This document shows positions 44,301 through 57,381 of a DNA stretch of 64,000 nucleotides, in pieces (position 1 is the stretch's first letter; every line of letters starts with the position of its first letter). The position numbers were made by a program, and so were the translations under genes. Origin of the DNA: Panaeolus papilionaceus (taxonomy: Eukaryota; Basidiomycota; Agaricomycetes; Agaricales); assembly GCA_015501605.1 (NCBI GenBank), contig JADNRZ010000001.1, forward strand, positions 3,100,001 through 3,164,000, written 5' to 3'. Below the pieces are notes generated by a model that did not search any database, had not been told where the DNA came from, and saw only the letters and a list, made by a program, of their open reading frames with translations.

Positions 44301-47300
44301 ACATAGGCTTGACATGGATGAAATGGGATGCACTGAAGAACTGTTCGGCGCCTTTAGAACCCTTCCTCTGGGATCGCATCATTGTTCGGAAAAGTGCCTA
44401 CACCAATGGTCAGTACAAGGATAATTTTATATTAAAAGACAGTAACGAACCTCAGTCTTGGTAGCCATTCCCGTCGACTGCATCACATAGGCCTCCTTCT
44501 GCAAATCCCTTCCAACGCTCGCAATCGCATTGGCCAACCCAGGTCCAGCGGACAGCGACGGCAAGGCCGCTTCGACCTCATCCTTCATCCTAATCTCATT
44601 ATTCACAATCTCATCATAAATCGACGACAACAGCTCCTCAGGGAGATCCTGTCCGTCGTTAATACCGCGATTGTTCCTAATAAAATCAGGCTTTGTCATT
44701 CGCTTCTTGATTTGCGGGTTATGCGCGTCCGTGTTCAGAAGAATGACAGAGTACGCTAGAACGTATGCTGATTCAGCGCTGGAGAAGGGAGTCTTGGTGT
44801 TGCCGGCCATGTACCGTTCAGCGAACTTGAGCATGAATCGATCGATCTTCTGTGCTTCTCCGGGTAGGCGGAAGGATTGGAGGAACAACCTGAGCGCGTC
44901 AACAAATGGGAGATCGCGGAAGTCGAGGAGGTCTACGAAGCAGTGCATGATGGCGATGTTTTCCTCCTCACTATAACAAAGTAGGGTCAGCGAATATTTA
45001 GCTAGAAATATTTGGATGATTTTTACCCTTCACCAAGATATTCACCAATCATGGATTTATTCAATCCATCAGTGCTGAGGATGAAAGCAGCAAGGTCAAG
45101 CGGCGCCTTGCTTTTGATGAACCCAGTTTCAAGTAAGAACTCGATTCCCTATACAGATCACGTCAGAAAAAGTATATCAAGGTCAAAAAGCATAACCAAC
45201 CTTCTTGGGCTTGAAATTGAACTTCTTAATACCCTCCAATAGCGTGGTCTTCCTTTGCTTCGCACTCTCAAACTTAGTCGGGTCATCAGCGGCCAACTCG
45301 GGGGTAGGCTGCCTGAACGTCTCAGAGCTTCCACCACCAATAGACAGCCTCTCCGAGCCCGGCTCAGGCGTCGTAGGATCGCGCTTGCTCTTCTCGTCCG
45401 ACTGTAACTTAGCCGACAACAGTGCAGGGTTGTTATCCTCTGTCGCTCTGGTTCCCCACGCAACAAGGGAGCGCAGCACAGCGACCAGACACTCCAAACC
45501 TTGTCTTCGGAGTTGTGATTCCGATAGACCCATGGTCGAAGTATCCATCGTCCCTGGAACGGTGAGAGCATTGACACTCCATGTGTGAGGAACTGTGCTT
45601 GAACCACCTTTTGGGGTGGGGCTTAGAGCGGGGCTGGGAGGTTCACTGCCCTTCTGTTGGTTAGCGGAAGAGACAGCAGTGCTGAACTTTGAGATGTTGT
45701 TCATCAAACTATAAGAAATTAAATTATTTATATCCCTAAATAAAACAAGTCTGAGTCACGTACTGCTCATAGATGTTATCTGCTGCTTCGCTGTCACAGT
45801 CGTAGTTGAGATAGATCTCCACGAGCGCTTGAGGATCCTGGCAAAGTCTTGACAGCATGCCCAAAATGACAGCTTTCTGTTTCAGCGTTGAAGTTCTCAT
45901 CTCAAGGATAGGGATGAAAATCTCATGGAGCAAAACTTCAATCTCTTTCTGTAAAATATTGTTAGAATTTGTCGACAACGTGAAGCACCCACGGTACCTT
46001 AAGCTTGGTCCTCATTCCCGCCAGAACCCGCCAGAAGATTTCGACACTAATCTCGAAGACTTGAGGAACTGGGCTGACAGCGTTCCTGCTCAAACATAGA
46101 CACAAGTATTGATTGATGGCTTGAACGAAAGACGTGGCTTCGTTGTTGGTGCTTGAATAGATGATGGAGGCTGGGTCCACAAAGAGAGGCATATGTGAGT
46201 TCAGGATGGTCAGGACGAGGTGGAGGGAAAGGAGCTTGGATCGCATAGGATGAGATTTGAGGTCTCGTTCGCTGTCAAAAAAAAGCGTTTATAAATCCAT
46301 CCAGAGGTTTTAGCACATTAACGACCCACCTCTCCGTGTTAAGAGGCTTCATAGTGAGCTTACACAGAGCCCTAAAAACCAAGAACGCATCTTTTACGAA
46401 CAAATCTTGTAGTGTCAGACGGTGGGGATCAAAGTGCAACACCTCTTGTATTGACTGATCGGGATCAGCATGTTCTTCAATTGAGCTAGGTCTATAGATA
46501 CCCATCTCAGGTCAATGTATATTAAATGGATTTAACTTTTGGAGCCACTCACAGCGCAGGTGGCGATTTGGGATCAACTACGGATGCTGGGCCAGAGTTG
46601 GTTCCATGAGCAGAATCGGCTCCATTCGTCTCTTCCTGCGCAGTCGGTGGCAACTGACTGGGGACTTGGAGCTTGGGAGAAGGCTGGGAAGGTTCAAATT
46701 CCGAGACAGACATTGAAAAAGATGGTCTTTGCGACACTGGCTGGGACTCGGTAGCGGGTCTGTCGCCACCTGTGCGGCGGCAACGCGTGAAGACGTGGTG
46801 TACCATTTGTGTCAGTCCTCCCTGCGCGACCATCTGGTTGACTGGGTCAGCGCTAAGTAGGAAAATGTTGTACACGGTTCGCACAGCTTTGAGCAGGGAG
46901 GAGTGGTGGACAAGGATAGAAGGGGAGAGAACCAGTGCGAGTAGTGCCTTGACGATTTGCAAAGATACGGGGTCGGGCGTGGTTTCGTTATGACATGAAG
47001 TGATGGTATGAGCAACGAGATCGACAAGGGAGGGTAAAGGTGCAGGCTGAGATGCACCGCCATTGGATGTCCGTCCAGCGGGTCCAGGTGATGGTGGAGG
47101 GGAAGGTATCGAATGAACACCAGCATCATCATCAGTGAAGAATGAATACGAAATTAACTTGGATATGCAATCCAAACTGGCTATCATTAATTTCTCGTTC
47201 CGCGTCTCGCACGCCAGCCGCAAAGGCTCGAATACTTCTCTCGGCCTATCTGCAGCATGGTTAGATCTGATCAGGTCCAAAGCTCGTTGGGTGCAGTCGC

Positions 47301-47859
47301 GTAGAGGAGCCGAGCGCTTTGCTTCTTTTGAAGCTGCAATAGTTTCCAATGCGGATGCTATCAGAACGACTGACACGTTATTTCCCCTGGAGAAGGTCAT
47401 TGACCTCCGATGACCATTCACAGACGAAGTATCCTGAACGGAAAGTGCTGGCGACTGGATACGAGAGTCTCGACGAGGTTCTGGCTGTACCATAATGTTT
47501 TGGACAGCTGGAACAGGAATTGGTTGTTCAATCTTTGGTGGAATGGGTGGTGCTTCATTGGATTCTTCTTCCTCAGTCTGAGGTGTCTCTACAGCTGGTG
47601 ACGATGATTCCGATTCCTCTGGCTTTGGCGTACTCTCCTCAACGACCTTTGGCTGTTCCTTGGGTTCTTGTTCCAAAGACACCTCTTCCAACGTTTCCTC
47701 CGCGTTTATTTCTTCATCCTCTTCAACCGCATCCTCCTGCGCATGCGTGTCCGATTCTGAAATTATGGTTGGCGGAATAATTGGGAGAGGAGACTCTTGA
47801 GGTTCTTGCTCGTCATGTTGAGGAGAAGATACAGAGACTCCGTTGTTACTTTCCTCCAT
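41352..47859 (-). CDS. SEC7: Sec7-family Arf guanine nucleotide exchange factor
   Basis: A large multi-exon gene of roughly 1,800 residues. The N-terminus is acidic and Pro/Glu-rich (47859-47430). The DCB dimerisation region follows ('[20 protein letters not shown]', '[18 protein letters not shown]'), then an HUS block near 46000-45750. The Sec7 catalytic domain spans about 45240-44550, with the glutamic-finger motif '[14 protein letters not shown]' and '[17 protein letters not shown]'. HDS repeats extend to the end, which reads '[16 protein letters not shown]'. The presence of DCB, HUS, Sec7 and HDS1-4 fits the BIG/Sec7 group rather than Gea. It activates Arf1 at the late Golgi and drives vesicle budding. 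The start at 47859 is the first ATG, 229 bp from the divergent DHS gene. Confidence 0.92.
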
Positions 47860-48088
47860 TCAAAAATAAGAAACCAAAAGATTTGAGGGGACTGAGCGCC
47901 AGCGACGACGACAACAGCGATACAGAGTAAAGTCCAATACTTGTAATTGACTAACACGGTATGTCACACCGGCACCGTTGGTCACAGGCTTGTCACATTA
48001 AATTCCACTTTAATCTCTTGATCTTGAAATTTAGTCCAAAAATGATGTCTTCATCTTTGACTACTAACTTTATCAGACTTTGTATATC
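47860..48088. promoter_or_regulatory. Divergent promoter region SEC7 / DHS
   Basis: Only 229 bp separate the two start codons. It includes a 'tgtcacaccggcaccgttgg' stretch near 47960 and A/T-rich flanks. No TATA box is obvious. Confidence 0.5.
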
Positions 48089-49460
48089 ATGACCTCCTCG
48101 ATTCCACAGGGTGCTGCTGCTGCTGTTTTATTACCATCTGTACCAGTTCCTGAGACTGCTGTCTCTGTTCAGGGTCCAAACTTTGACCAACCTCTTGACC
48201 TCGATCAATTTCTAGCAAGCTATGAGAGGATCGGCTTTCAGGCGAACAGCCTCGGAAAAGCTATAAACATAGTAAACAAGATGGTGCGTACCAGCTCTCG
48301 TCGCGAAAGAATCCCGGTGACATTTATTACAATAGTTGGCATGGCGTCTCTCAGATGAACCCATCCCTGAAGACGAATCAGAAGAGTATCTCGATCCCGA
48401 GGTTCGAGCCAACACTCGATGCAACATCTTTCTAGGCTACACCTCCAACCTAATATCATCGGGCCTCCGAGAGGTCATCCTGTATCTTGTCAAACACCGC
48501 CAAGTAGCTACTCTTGTGACAACTGCTGGAGGAATCGAAGAGGACTTTATCAAATGCCTAGGCAAGACCTACCTCGCAGACTTCAACCTTGATGGAGCAG
48601 AGCTACGAAAGAAGGGAATGAACCGTATTGGAAACCTCATCGTTCCAAATGATAACTACTGCAAGTTTGAGGACTGGCTTGTTCCCATTCTCGATACCAT
48701 GCTCAAGGAGCAGAAAGAGAACGGCACGATCTGGACACCGAGCTCGTTTATCCACCGCCTTGGGAAAGAGATTAACAACGAAGAATCTGTGTACTACTGG
48801 GCGTACAAGGTAAGCCGGACACTATTTGCAGCCATTCATATCTCACCCTCGTTTGTTAGAACAACATCCCTGTGTTCTGCCCCGCACTCACCGACGGATC
48901 CATTGGAGACATGATCTACTTCCACTCATTCAAATCCCCCGGCTTCGTTCTCGACATCGTGCAAGATATCCGAAGCCTCAACGAACTTGCTCGAAAGTCT
49001 CGCAAAGCTGGCATGATCGTCCTCGGAGGTGGTGTTTGCAAGCATCAAATCGCAAATGCCATGCTCATTGTGAGTCACCAAATGTCTATCATTTACTGTG
49101 ACTAATGACTTTCGCCTTTTATAGCGGAACGGTGCTGATTACTCTGTCTTTATTGTAAGCTTTTAAATCACGCGTATAAGCGCTTGTCGTTGATGTGTTA
49201 CTTCGCAGAATACTGGCCAAGAGTTTGACGGGTCCGACTCTGGAGCACGCCCCGACGAAGCAGTCTCATGGGGCAAAATCCGTGCGGGCGCAGAAGCCGT
49301 CAAGGTACATCGATACAACATCTCGACAACTAGCAAAAGCAGCACTAACTGACATTCCTTGACATCCCCGCAGATTTTCGCGGACGCCACCCTCGTCTTC
49401 CCAATGCTTGTCGCAGCCACTTTCGCTAAACCTTCTGCCAAACCAAACGCGAAACCATGA
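48089..49460 (+). CDS. DYS1: Deoxyhypusine synthase
   Basis: Six or so exons join to a protein of about 370 residues. Visible family blocks are '[17 protein letters not shown]', '[16 protein letters not shown]', '[15 protein letters not shown]', '[18 protein letters not shown]' and the active-site region '[14 protein letters not shown]', whose Lys forms the imine intermediate. The end shows '[20 protein letters not shown]' and '[11 protein letters not shown]'. The enzyme transfers the aminobutyl group of spermidine to a lysine of eIF5A, the first step in hypusine formation. The ATG at 48089 opens a Ser/Ala/Val-rich N-terminus before '[11 protein letters not shown]'. The 3' end is copied as a relic at about 53.09 kb. 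Confidence 0.95.
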
Positions 49461-52400
49461 TTATGATGACGTTACAATTTGTAAAAGTATAGTAGAGAAA
49501 AATGATCAACACTTTAGGTGTTGTAGTATGTCCGTTCATCGGTTTGCATTACAGTATGTATGTATCAATATCTATTCGAACCTTGGACATTGTATTCCCG
49601 ACGAAAAACAACATCTTTAAAGATCCTTGATTTGGAAAAACTTGGTTGTAACAGCACTCAAAATGTCGACGGCTTTGTTCAGCTCAGAGAACTATAAATG
49701 TACACGAAACCCAGTCAGACTCAGCAGCGTCGTCTCCCTAAATCGAAACGCACCTCCGAGTTACTAAAGCTCAGGCGGAAATGACCACTCGCCTTGACCT
49801 CTTCATCGAGGGGGTTAGCAGCGAAGTAGACGCCTGGACAAAGCAACAATCCAGCCTCGGCTAACGCAACCCAAAGTTTCTGCTCGAGTGTCTCTTCATC
49901 GCATTCACTGATTCGAGGATGATTCTCGAAATGCATACGAAGCTAAGGCGGAGTATTAGTGTGGTTGATGACAATGCCAAATGAGCTCCAAACAAGAAAA
50001 AAGATGAACTTACCCAAACGAACATCCCAGAGGTAGGAGGGACGAAAGAGAACAGAACCAGGCCTTTTTGTGTCTTATCGACGGAGGTCTTCTTGTATGC
50101 AGCATACGGAACCGAACCGTCCGGGGATGAGCACGTTTCGAGATTGAACTTCTCTTCGAAGCAATCGAGGAGGTAGTCTCGACGTTCAGTGTATTGAGTC
50201 CTGATACCTGGATTGCGAAAGGCAGGTTGGCGCATCAGTGTAAAACTTCAGCTTCGTTTCAAGGTCTTGTACCTTTCAACCAACGGAAATACCCTGACAT
50301 GCCCCAGTTCAAAAGAAGGGACGTTATGATGGTCTGTGTTCAATATTGAATTACGACATGTTGTGAGAAAAATGGACGACAAATAGAAACAGGGGCTAGT
50401 ATAATTACCTGACCGAACCCACACGGCTGCTGCGTCGACGTTTCTGACATTCGCTCGAGCCTCTCTGCGAAGATGGGGTGGCAAGTGTACCAACCCAGCC
50501 TTGCACCAGGTGCGATCGTCTGAATGAGGCATTACCGGTTAGCCTGATATGCCAATACATAATCCAGTTGGCTCCATGAGTACCTTCGAGAATGTATCCA
50601 ACCGAATCACACGACCCTGATAGTCAAAACTAAAGAGACAGCTGCAATTAGCGGGAGCGAAAGAACGAAAAGAAGAAACAGTCTTACCGAAGGAAGCTCG
50701 GTACGAGAGACGCGATGTATTCTTCGTCGCTTTCGTTCTCCCATGCATTTCGTTGTTGCTTCCTCTTGTGTGGCGGGGTGTATGTCCCTTGTTGTAAGAA
50801 ATAGTATGGGTCATCTTCGACGATGATGATGTCTATACGGTCATAACTAGTTAGGATATGTCGAGCGTGGTGTTGAGGAGGACCATACCAAATTTAACGC
50901 AAAGGTCATAGATTTCTTGCTTTCGCTGAGCACCCATGGTCTAGCATACAAAAATCAGAATTGTCTGACACTAACTTAGAAAGCTTTACTCACTGCACCA
51001 GTCGGATTTTGTCCGACAGGGATAATGTACATAACATGAGGCCTAAATGCAGGGGCAATTGAATTGAGTCAACAACAATCAGTCAATTCGAATCGAAACA
51101 AACCTCGGCACACCACGTTCCTCAACATTCCACCCCTCCAAAACCTCTCTCAACGACTTACTACACATCCCCTCCCCATCCATTCCCACCTTTACAGCCC
51201 TAATCCCATACGGCTCCATGGTCGCAAGTGCCGTACAAAACGTCCACTCGCTCACCAGCACCCCTTCACCAGGGTTACACAGCGTCGTCACGGCCTTCGC
51301 CCATCCGTCCGTATTCCCCGCATGGAGCGTCACAGCATACTCCTTGTACGCAGGCTTGAATACAGTTTTGGTGAGTTGCGTCGCGAAATCGATGAGCTGG
51401 GGCAAGCCGTTGGCTAGGCCGTATTGTAGTGCGCTGGCGAGGTTGATGTCGCCAGGGTTGTTGGGGTATTTTGGGACGGTGAGAAGGAGGGTCGTGGTGC
51501 TTGGTGCGGAGAAGAGGTTCCAGATCCATGAGAGGTTGCTGTCTCTTGACCTGGAGCTCAACGCGTTTGCGGGTAGCCCGTCGCCGCGTAATGCGTCGAA
51601 GGGGAAATATTCTGGGCTAGGAAGACCTGTAAATTTCCACGAGATTTTTGATTTAGTACACAGTGACCATAATGTAGAGTGGGTGCCGGACCTCCAGCTA
51701 AACTGATAATCCCTGGTTTACCCCAAAATCTCTGCAACCCCTTCAGAGGAGAAATTGGTCTCTTTTTAGCCACCTCTGATAAATGATGTGAGAGGTTAAT
51801 TGGTTGGCTTCGTTGCTGCATAATTGGAGAAAAAAGCTTCAAAGATAAGTAGAAATTAAAGTGAGGCCTGAGATGAGGGATATGCAGCGACCCCAAGCTC
51901 GGGGGGTTATATAAAGCAAAACGCGTGGTGCTCCGCCCTACATTTTGTTGCGAACTGCCCTGGCGGAATCCAAGAATAAATACAGATGTTCATATTCCAT
52001 ATTTTGATGGTATTTTGGGGTGACTCCAGAGTGACAGGCTGGCGAGTCAATTTGCATGAACCGAATAGGATGAGGTCAGTTTTGGATAGTAGAGGACTCG
52101 AAGCGTTTCTGTTTAGTTAGAAACATCCTTTCTCACTTTTAATTATAAAATTTATAGATGCTCAACATACGTCATTTGGGGTATTTTCTACGAAGAAAAT
52201 ATCATTAAAAGTGCTCCAAAGCTTAAGTGTGTATTTTTGACCAAACGAAACCTGCTTATTACCTCAACGGCTTCAAGTTGCCCTGAAGCATTACGATTTG
52301 TGACACTTAGACTGACCAGCGACCAACCTAGGCCATTCAAAATACAGAATACGGAAAATAATGCTGCATCCTCGCATCCGGCCGTGGACTTATCATTTTC

Positions 52401-53030
52401 CAACGGAATCGGGATGTCATATCGGATCCTAGTATCATCCTATTCTGGGCGTCTCGGCCATATGATAGAAGTCTTGCGTTGATGTAGGAGCAGAAGTGGG
52501 GACGATAGCTTACTTTCAGGCCAGTGCGCCAAGCTTGCACGAGCGTCAATTGGTCAAGAACAAAAGGTCCCGTACCCCTGAAATGAAATTCACCACCGGG
52601 TTTGAAACGGCGCAACTAGGGTCTGCTAGCGCTTCTTCATTCGGACTGCTTCACTTTCACACGATGAACACTACTGTCGGGACTCGGAACTTGGAGCTTG
52701 ATAGGAACTACGGCTTGACCGGCTCAAAATAAAAATGAACTCGAGCCTATTCTGCGACGTCAGAAACAGGTCATTTGGGACTCTTGAGCACTCGGCTTCG
52801 TGCGGGCATGCGATTACTCCGGATCTTCATTAAATTCTTCGTTTGGTCCATCAAAGTACGAGCGCGTAGACTCGGTGGCTACGATGCGATCATGGCGGTT
52901 TCGGGTGAGGACTGCGAGAGGCTGCTATGCGCACACATGGACGATGGACGGTGAGACCTCACCTGTGTACACTGCCCCGACGTTATGTTGATCCTTGTCA
53001 GAATGATGACCGATGTCCAAGTCAGTCCAG
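49255..53030. repeat. Tandem duplication unit 1 (DHS 3' end, aminotransferase, upstream flank)
   Basis: Matches unit 2 (about 53085-56425) over the whole aminotransferase gene, its downstream flank ('caacactttaggtgttg' against 'caacacgttaggtgttg'), the end of DHS, and the upstream flank (52420-52620 against 55790-55995; 52975-53020 against 56380-56420). Confidence 0.75.
49617..51821 (-). CDS. ARO8: Aromatic/aminoadipate aminotransferase (Aro8 type), copy 1
   Basis: Fold-type I PLP enzyme, split into about nine exons. The N-terminus reads 'LSHHLSEVAKKRPISPLKGL' and 'KPGIISLAGGLPSPEYFPF'. Further blocks are 'TLHAGNTDGWAKAVTTLCNP', 'YIIPVGQNPTGA' (Asn contact to PLP), 'FDIIIVEDDPYYFLQ' and 'RLDTFSKTIAPGARLGW', where the Lys is the Schiff-base residue. 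The C-terminus has 'SGHFRLSFSNSE' with the carboxylate-binding Arg. Members of this group transaminate aromatic amino acids, 2-aminoadipate or kynurenine. A reverse-strand TATA-like 'tttatataa' sits about 90 nt before the ATG at 51821. Convergent with DHS, 157 bp apart. Confidence 0.92.
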
Positions 53031-53088
53031 CAACGAAGATTAATATTGTACATTACCAGGACAAATATTAGGGGGCTGACCTCGTACT
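51822..53088. other. Upstream flank of aminotransferase copy 1
   Basis: No gene seen. Contains the duplicated flank described for the tandem unit; the unit junction lies between about 53030 and 53085. Confidence 0.5.
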
Positions 53089-53089
53089 C

Positions 53090-53135
53090 TGAGCAGTTTC
53101 ATGGGGAAAGATCCGTGCGATACATCGATACTGTA
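53090..53135 (+). pseudogene. Relic of deoxyhypusine synthase 3' exon
   Basis: 'gcagtttcatggggaaagat' and 'ccgtgcg' followed by 'atacatcgatac' match the DHS exon and the start of its next intron at 49260-49318 ('gcagtctcatggggcaaaat', 'ccgtgcg', 'tacatcgatac'). About 15 coding bases are missing and no frame remains. Confidence 0.7.
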
Positions 53136-53408
53136 ACGCCATCTCAAAACCTCACTTGGATGAGCCACGACTTTCATTAGTAGTCCTGGCATATCCCGAG
53201 GCACCCCCTTCGAATGCCATATGTCGCGGGCCGCGGTATCCCACTGGACGCGTGATGATAGATGCGAAACGTTAATCAAGATGTTACAGTTTTCAATAGT
53301 ACATCGTAGAAAAAGAATCAACACGTTAGGTGTTGTGGCATGTCGGTCTATGTATATGTATCGAAATATATCAAGGCATTTGCATATTATACCCCCTCAA
53401 AAACTCCT

Positions 53409-55623
53409 CTACAGATCCTTGAAAAACTTCCTCGTAACAACACTAAAAATGTCAACCGCCTTGTTCAACTCAGAAAACTACGGAAATCCCCAAAATCACA
53501 TCAGCCCCAGCGACAAGATCATTCAAATCCTAAACTCACCTCAGAATTACTAAAACTCAAACGGAAATGCCCGCTCGCCTTGACTTTCTCATCAAGAGGG
53601 TCTGCGGCGAAGAATGCGCCAGGGCCAATCAACAATCCAGCCTCAGCCAACGCAACCCAAAGTTTGTGCTCGAGCGTCTCTTCGTCGAATTCATTGATTC
53701 GAGGGTGATTCTCGAAGTGCATGCGAAGCTAAAGTTAGGCATTAGCATTGTTTAATGATAATATCGTAGTGTAGCAAATATACTCACCCAAACGAACATG
53801 CCAGACGTAGGAGGCACAAAGGAGAACATCGGGCCTCGTTGTTTCTCATCACCCGACATCTTCGCATACGCAGCATACGAAACCGAACCATCCCAGATCG
53901 ACAACGGAGATGTACACGTTTCGAGGTTGAATTTCTCTTCGAAGCAGTCGAGGAGGTAGTCTCGGCGTTCGGTGTATTGAGCTCTAATACCTATAGACAG
54001 AATTCGATTCGGCGCGTTAGCAACATTAATATAGGTAGTGTAATAAGTATGGAGATCATGTACCTCTCAGCCAACGGAAGTACCCTGGCATGCCCCAGTT
54101 CGAAAGAAGAGAAGTAATGATAGACTGGAGATAGCGTTAACTTACGTCAGTAAAATAGATAACGGATAGAGCTAGAACTATAATTACCTGTCCGAACCCA
54201 CACGGCTGCTGTGTCGATGTTTCTGAAACTCGCTCGAGCCTCTCTGCGAAGATGGGGTGGCAAGTGTACCAACCCAGCCTTGCACCAGGTGCAATGGTCT
54301 AAACGACACAGTGTCAATCAGCATGATTAGAAGCTGATACGCCCTCCAGTTGGCTCTATACCTTCGAGAACGTGTCTAAACGAATCACACGACCTTGATA
54401 GTCAAAGCTAAAGAGACAGATTTAATGGTTCAATTGGCGGCAGCGAAATGAGAAGAGAGAAGAAGGCACATACCGAAGGAAGTTCGGCACAAGAGACGCG
54501 ATGTATTCTTCGTCGCTTACGTTGTCCAATGCATTTCGTTTCTGCTTCCTCTTGTGTGGCGGAGTGTAGGTCCCTTCTTGCAAGAAATAGTATGGGTCGT
54601 CTTCGACGATGATGATGTCTATTTGAATCATACCAGTTAGCGGAGGTCGAACATGGTTGAAAGTAGAGTCATACCAAATTCAACGCAAAGGTCATAGATT
54701 TCTTGCTTTCGCTGAGCATGCATTGTCTAGCACAGAAAATTGAGAATCGTTCGATAGCGGTTCAAAGAATGATAAAGCATGTACTCACTGCACCAGTCGG
54801 GTTTTGTCCAACAGGGACAATGTACATAACATGAGGCCTAAATGAAAAGGGGTCAAACTGAATTAACAACCACACATCGCACACATTGCTATTTCGAATC
54901 AAACATACCTGGGCATACCACGTTCCTCAACATTCCACCCCTCTAGAATCTCCCTCAACGACTTACTACTCATCCCCTCACCATCCATACCCACCTTCAC
55001 AGCACTAATCCCATGCGGCTGCATCGTCGCAATCGCAGATGGGTAAGTCCACTCGCTCACCAACACACCCTCACCAGGATTACAGAGCGTCGCCACCGCC
55101 TTAGCCCATCCATCCGTGTTCCCTGCATGGAGCAGGACAGCAAACTCCTCATACGCGGGCTGATACACCTTTTTGGTGAGCTGCTTCACGAACTCAGTAA
55201 GCTGAGGCAGACCGCGTGCCATGCCGTATTGCAGCGCGGTGGCGAGGTTGATGTCAGCAGGGTCGTCAGTGTATTTTGGAACAGTGAGAGGGAGAGTAGA
55301 GGCGCTTGACCCTGATATGAGGTTCCAGATCCATGAGAGCGTGCTGTCTTTGGATTTGGAGCTCAGAGCGTTTGCAGGTAGTCCGTCGGCGCGGAGTGTT
55401 TCGAAAGGGAAATACTCTGGACTAGGAAGACCTATAAATTTTCAGAGGCTTATCGTTTAGTAGAATGACGATAATGCAAGGTGGGTGTCAGACCTCCAGC
55501 TAAACTGATAATCCCTGGTTTACCCCAGTATTTCTGCAACCCTTTCAGGGGAGAAATGGGCCTCTTTTTGGCTATTTCTGATAGATGATGCGACAAATCA
55601 ATCGGTTCTCTTCGTTGCTGCAT
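53409..55623 (-). CDS. ARO8: Aromatic/aminoadipate aminotransferase (Aro8 type), copy 2
   Basis: Colinear with copy 1 in every exon and with all family motifs present: 'KPGIISLAGG', 'LLHAGNTDGWAKAVATLCNP', 'YIVPVGQNPTGA', 'FDIIIVEDDPYYFLQE', 'RLDTFSKTIAPGARLGW' (PLP Lys) and 'SGHFRLSFSNSE'. Differences from copy 1 cluster in surface-like segments, for example 'SSASTLPLTVPKYTDDPADI' against 'PSTTTLLLTVPKYPNNPGDI', and a four-residue insertion ('LSIW') near 53900. The start at 55623 matches copy 1. Frame and splice sites are intact, so it is probably functional. Whether the two differ in substrate cannot be told from sequence. Confidence 0.92.
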
Positions 55624-57381
55624 AGTTAAAAAGGTCAGGGCTTCAATGATAAGAGCAAGTTGAGGTGAGGATGAAGTAGGCACAGAGGATTATAAAGCAA
55701 AGCCACAAAAACAACGGATAATGCTCCGTCATATATTTCCTCGTGGGTGGGAATTATCATAGTCAAATGAGATAGGGATGACATATCAGGTCCTATTCTG
55801 GGTGTTTCAGCCATATGGTAGAGGTATCTCATCGATGCAAGGAGAGAGACAAGGACGATACGCTGTTTTCAAGTCAGCGCGCTGAGCGTACATGGGCGTT
55901 TATAGTCAAGAACGAAAGGACCCACACCGCTGATTTGCGTTTATTGATCCACAGAGATGCAATTCGGGCTTGAAATGGCGCAATTAGGGTCTGTTAGCTA
56001 TATCAAGGACTAGTTCGGTTTCGCACGGCGAACTGCTGTTAGAACCTCAGCTTGTAGACTTATAGCAACCGCGGCTTGACTGGCTGAGAATAAAAATGAA
56101 CCAGAGTACTGTAATGGCCAAAAACAACTCGTCTGGGACTCTTGAGAATTCGGCATTGGTGCGGCCGTGCAGATAATTCGGCCCGTATTTCTTTTTTTCT
56201 TAACTCGATGCATAAAAATAGCTTTCGATAAATTTTTGAAAAGAGTGTGAGGGTTATAGATTATCGACGTGAATGTTGTACAACCGCCACCCCATCACGA
56301 ATCTTATTATGAGGGGTTGGGCGCAAGAACGATCTGTAACATCAGAGCTCCCCTCCCACACGTTAAACCATGCTTCGCGAGATCGTTACGTCGATTCTTG
56401 TTAGAACGATGACCAACGTCACTCGAGCCATGAATCTGCCTGTGGTTGAGAGATAAAATCTAATGAGGTTGTGCATTAAGAAGACAAGTAGTAGAAGGCT
56501 TACCTCGAATGAAGAGAGCGAACGTTCTAACAAGAAGCGCGATGGACGCGAGCGCCCGAAGGTTGCCTACACGCTGAGAGGCGCGCAGAGTCTGATGTAC
56601 TGTTTAGAACGTCAGTCTTGTCGTCTAGAACGATGTAGAGAGAGTAGTTACCTCTTCATTGCAGAGCCCACAGATAACTCTTGGACCCGTACACCCTTGG
56701 GTATGTTTCGAAACGGGGGAACGGGTGAAGAAAAAAAAAGTTGGTGGACCCAGGTGTTTTTATAGCATTCGAAACTGAACAATCAAACGCCTACAAAGAA
56801 TCAGATGTAACAAAATCGGTCACATCGATGAAGAACCGGATGACGCCCTCATGAACCATGGATATAAGTCCCCTTCAAGTGGAAAGGGTACCGAGATTGG
56901 TAGCCTGATAAGACGACTGGAGAAATTGATCTAATCACAAGCTTCAGAGATCTTGAAAACGGTCCGAAATACTTCAAGAAGCTCCAATGACAATACATTA
57001 TAGTAAAAGTATCAATAGCTCAAATTTTTACCGAGCTATAAAAGGTTTGAATACCCCTAGTAAGTAATGAATGAAAGGTTTCGAACAGGCGGTTATGTTG
57101 AATTGTTGTGTGTGGAGTGTATTAAAAGGGGTAATTTAGGGCAGGTCCAAAGGGGTTGCCAGATCAACGGGAATGCTGAGTCAAGACACTGACCCGTCGA
57201 GTCGACATCATTCATCACTCTTAACTTAAACCATTTCTTTGTCTTCGTCACTTTCGGAGGAGGCTGAGGTCAGTTGAAGTGGAAGCAGAGAGGTCAGTAT
57301 TATCCATTAAAAGTTCTCTAAACTTGTCATTAAATTATAATACGGAATAGACAGGAAGATATTTGAAGGATATTAGTAGAA
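55624..57381. other. Spacer with duplicated flank, then promoter of CCHC gene
   Basis: 55690-56425 is the upstream flank of unit 2. The rest (56426-57381) has no gene; frames at 56463-56765 are unremarkable. Confidence 0.5.

Larger units (their letters stand above)
53085..56425. repeat. Tandem duplication unit 2
   Basis: Second copy of the segment described at 49255-53030, in the same orientation. Exons of the aminotransferase are well conserved; the flanks and introns are strongly diverged with many small gaps. Confidence 0.75.

Noticed and set aside
43841..44464. 207-codon plus-strand frame
   Set aside because: Opposite SEC7 HDS exons, which show clear family sequence on the minus strand.
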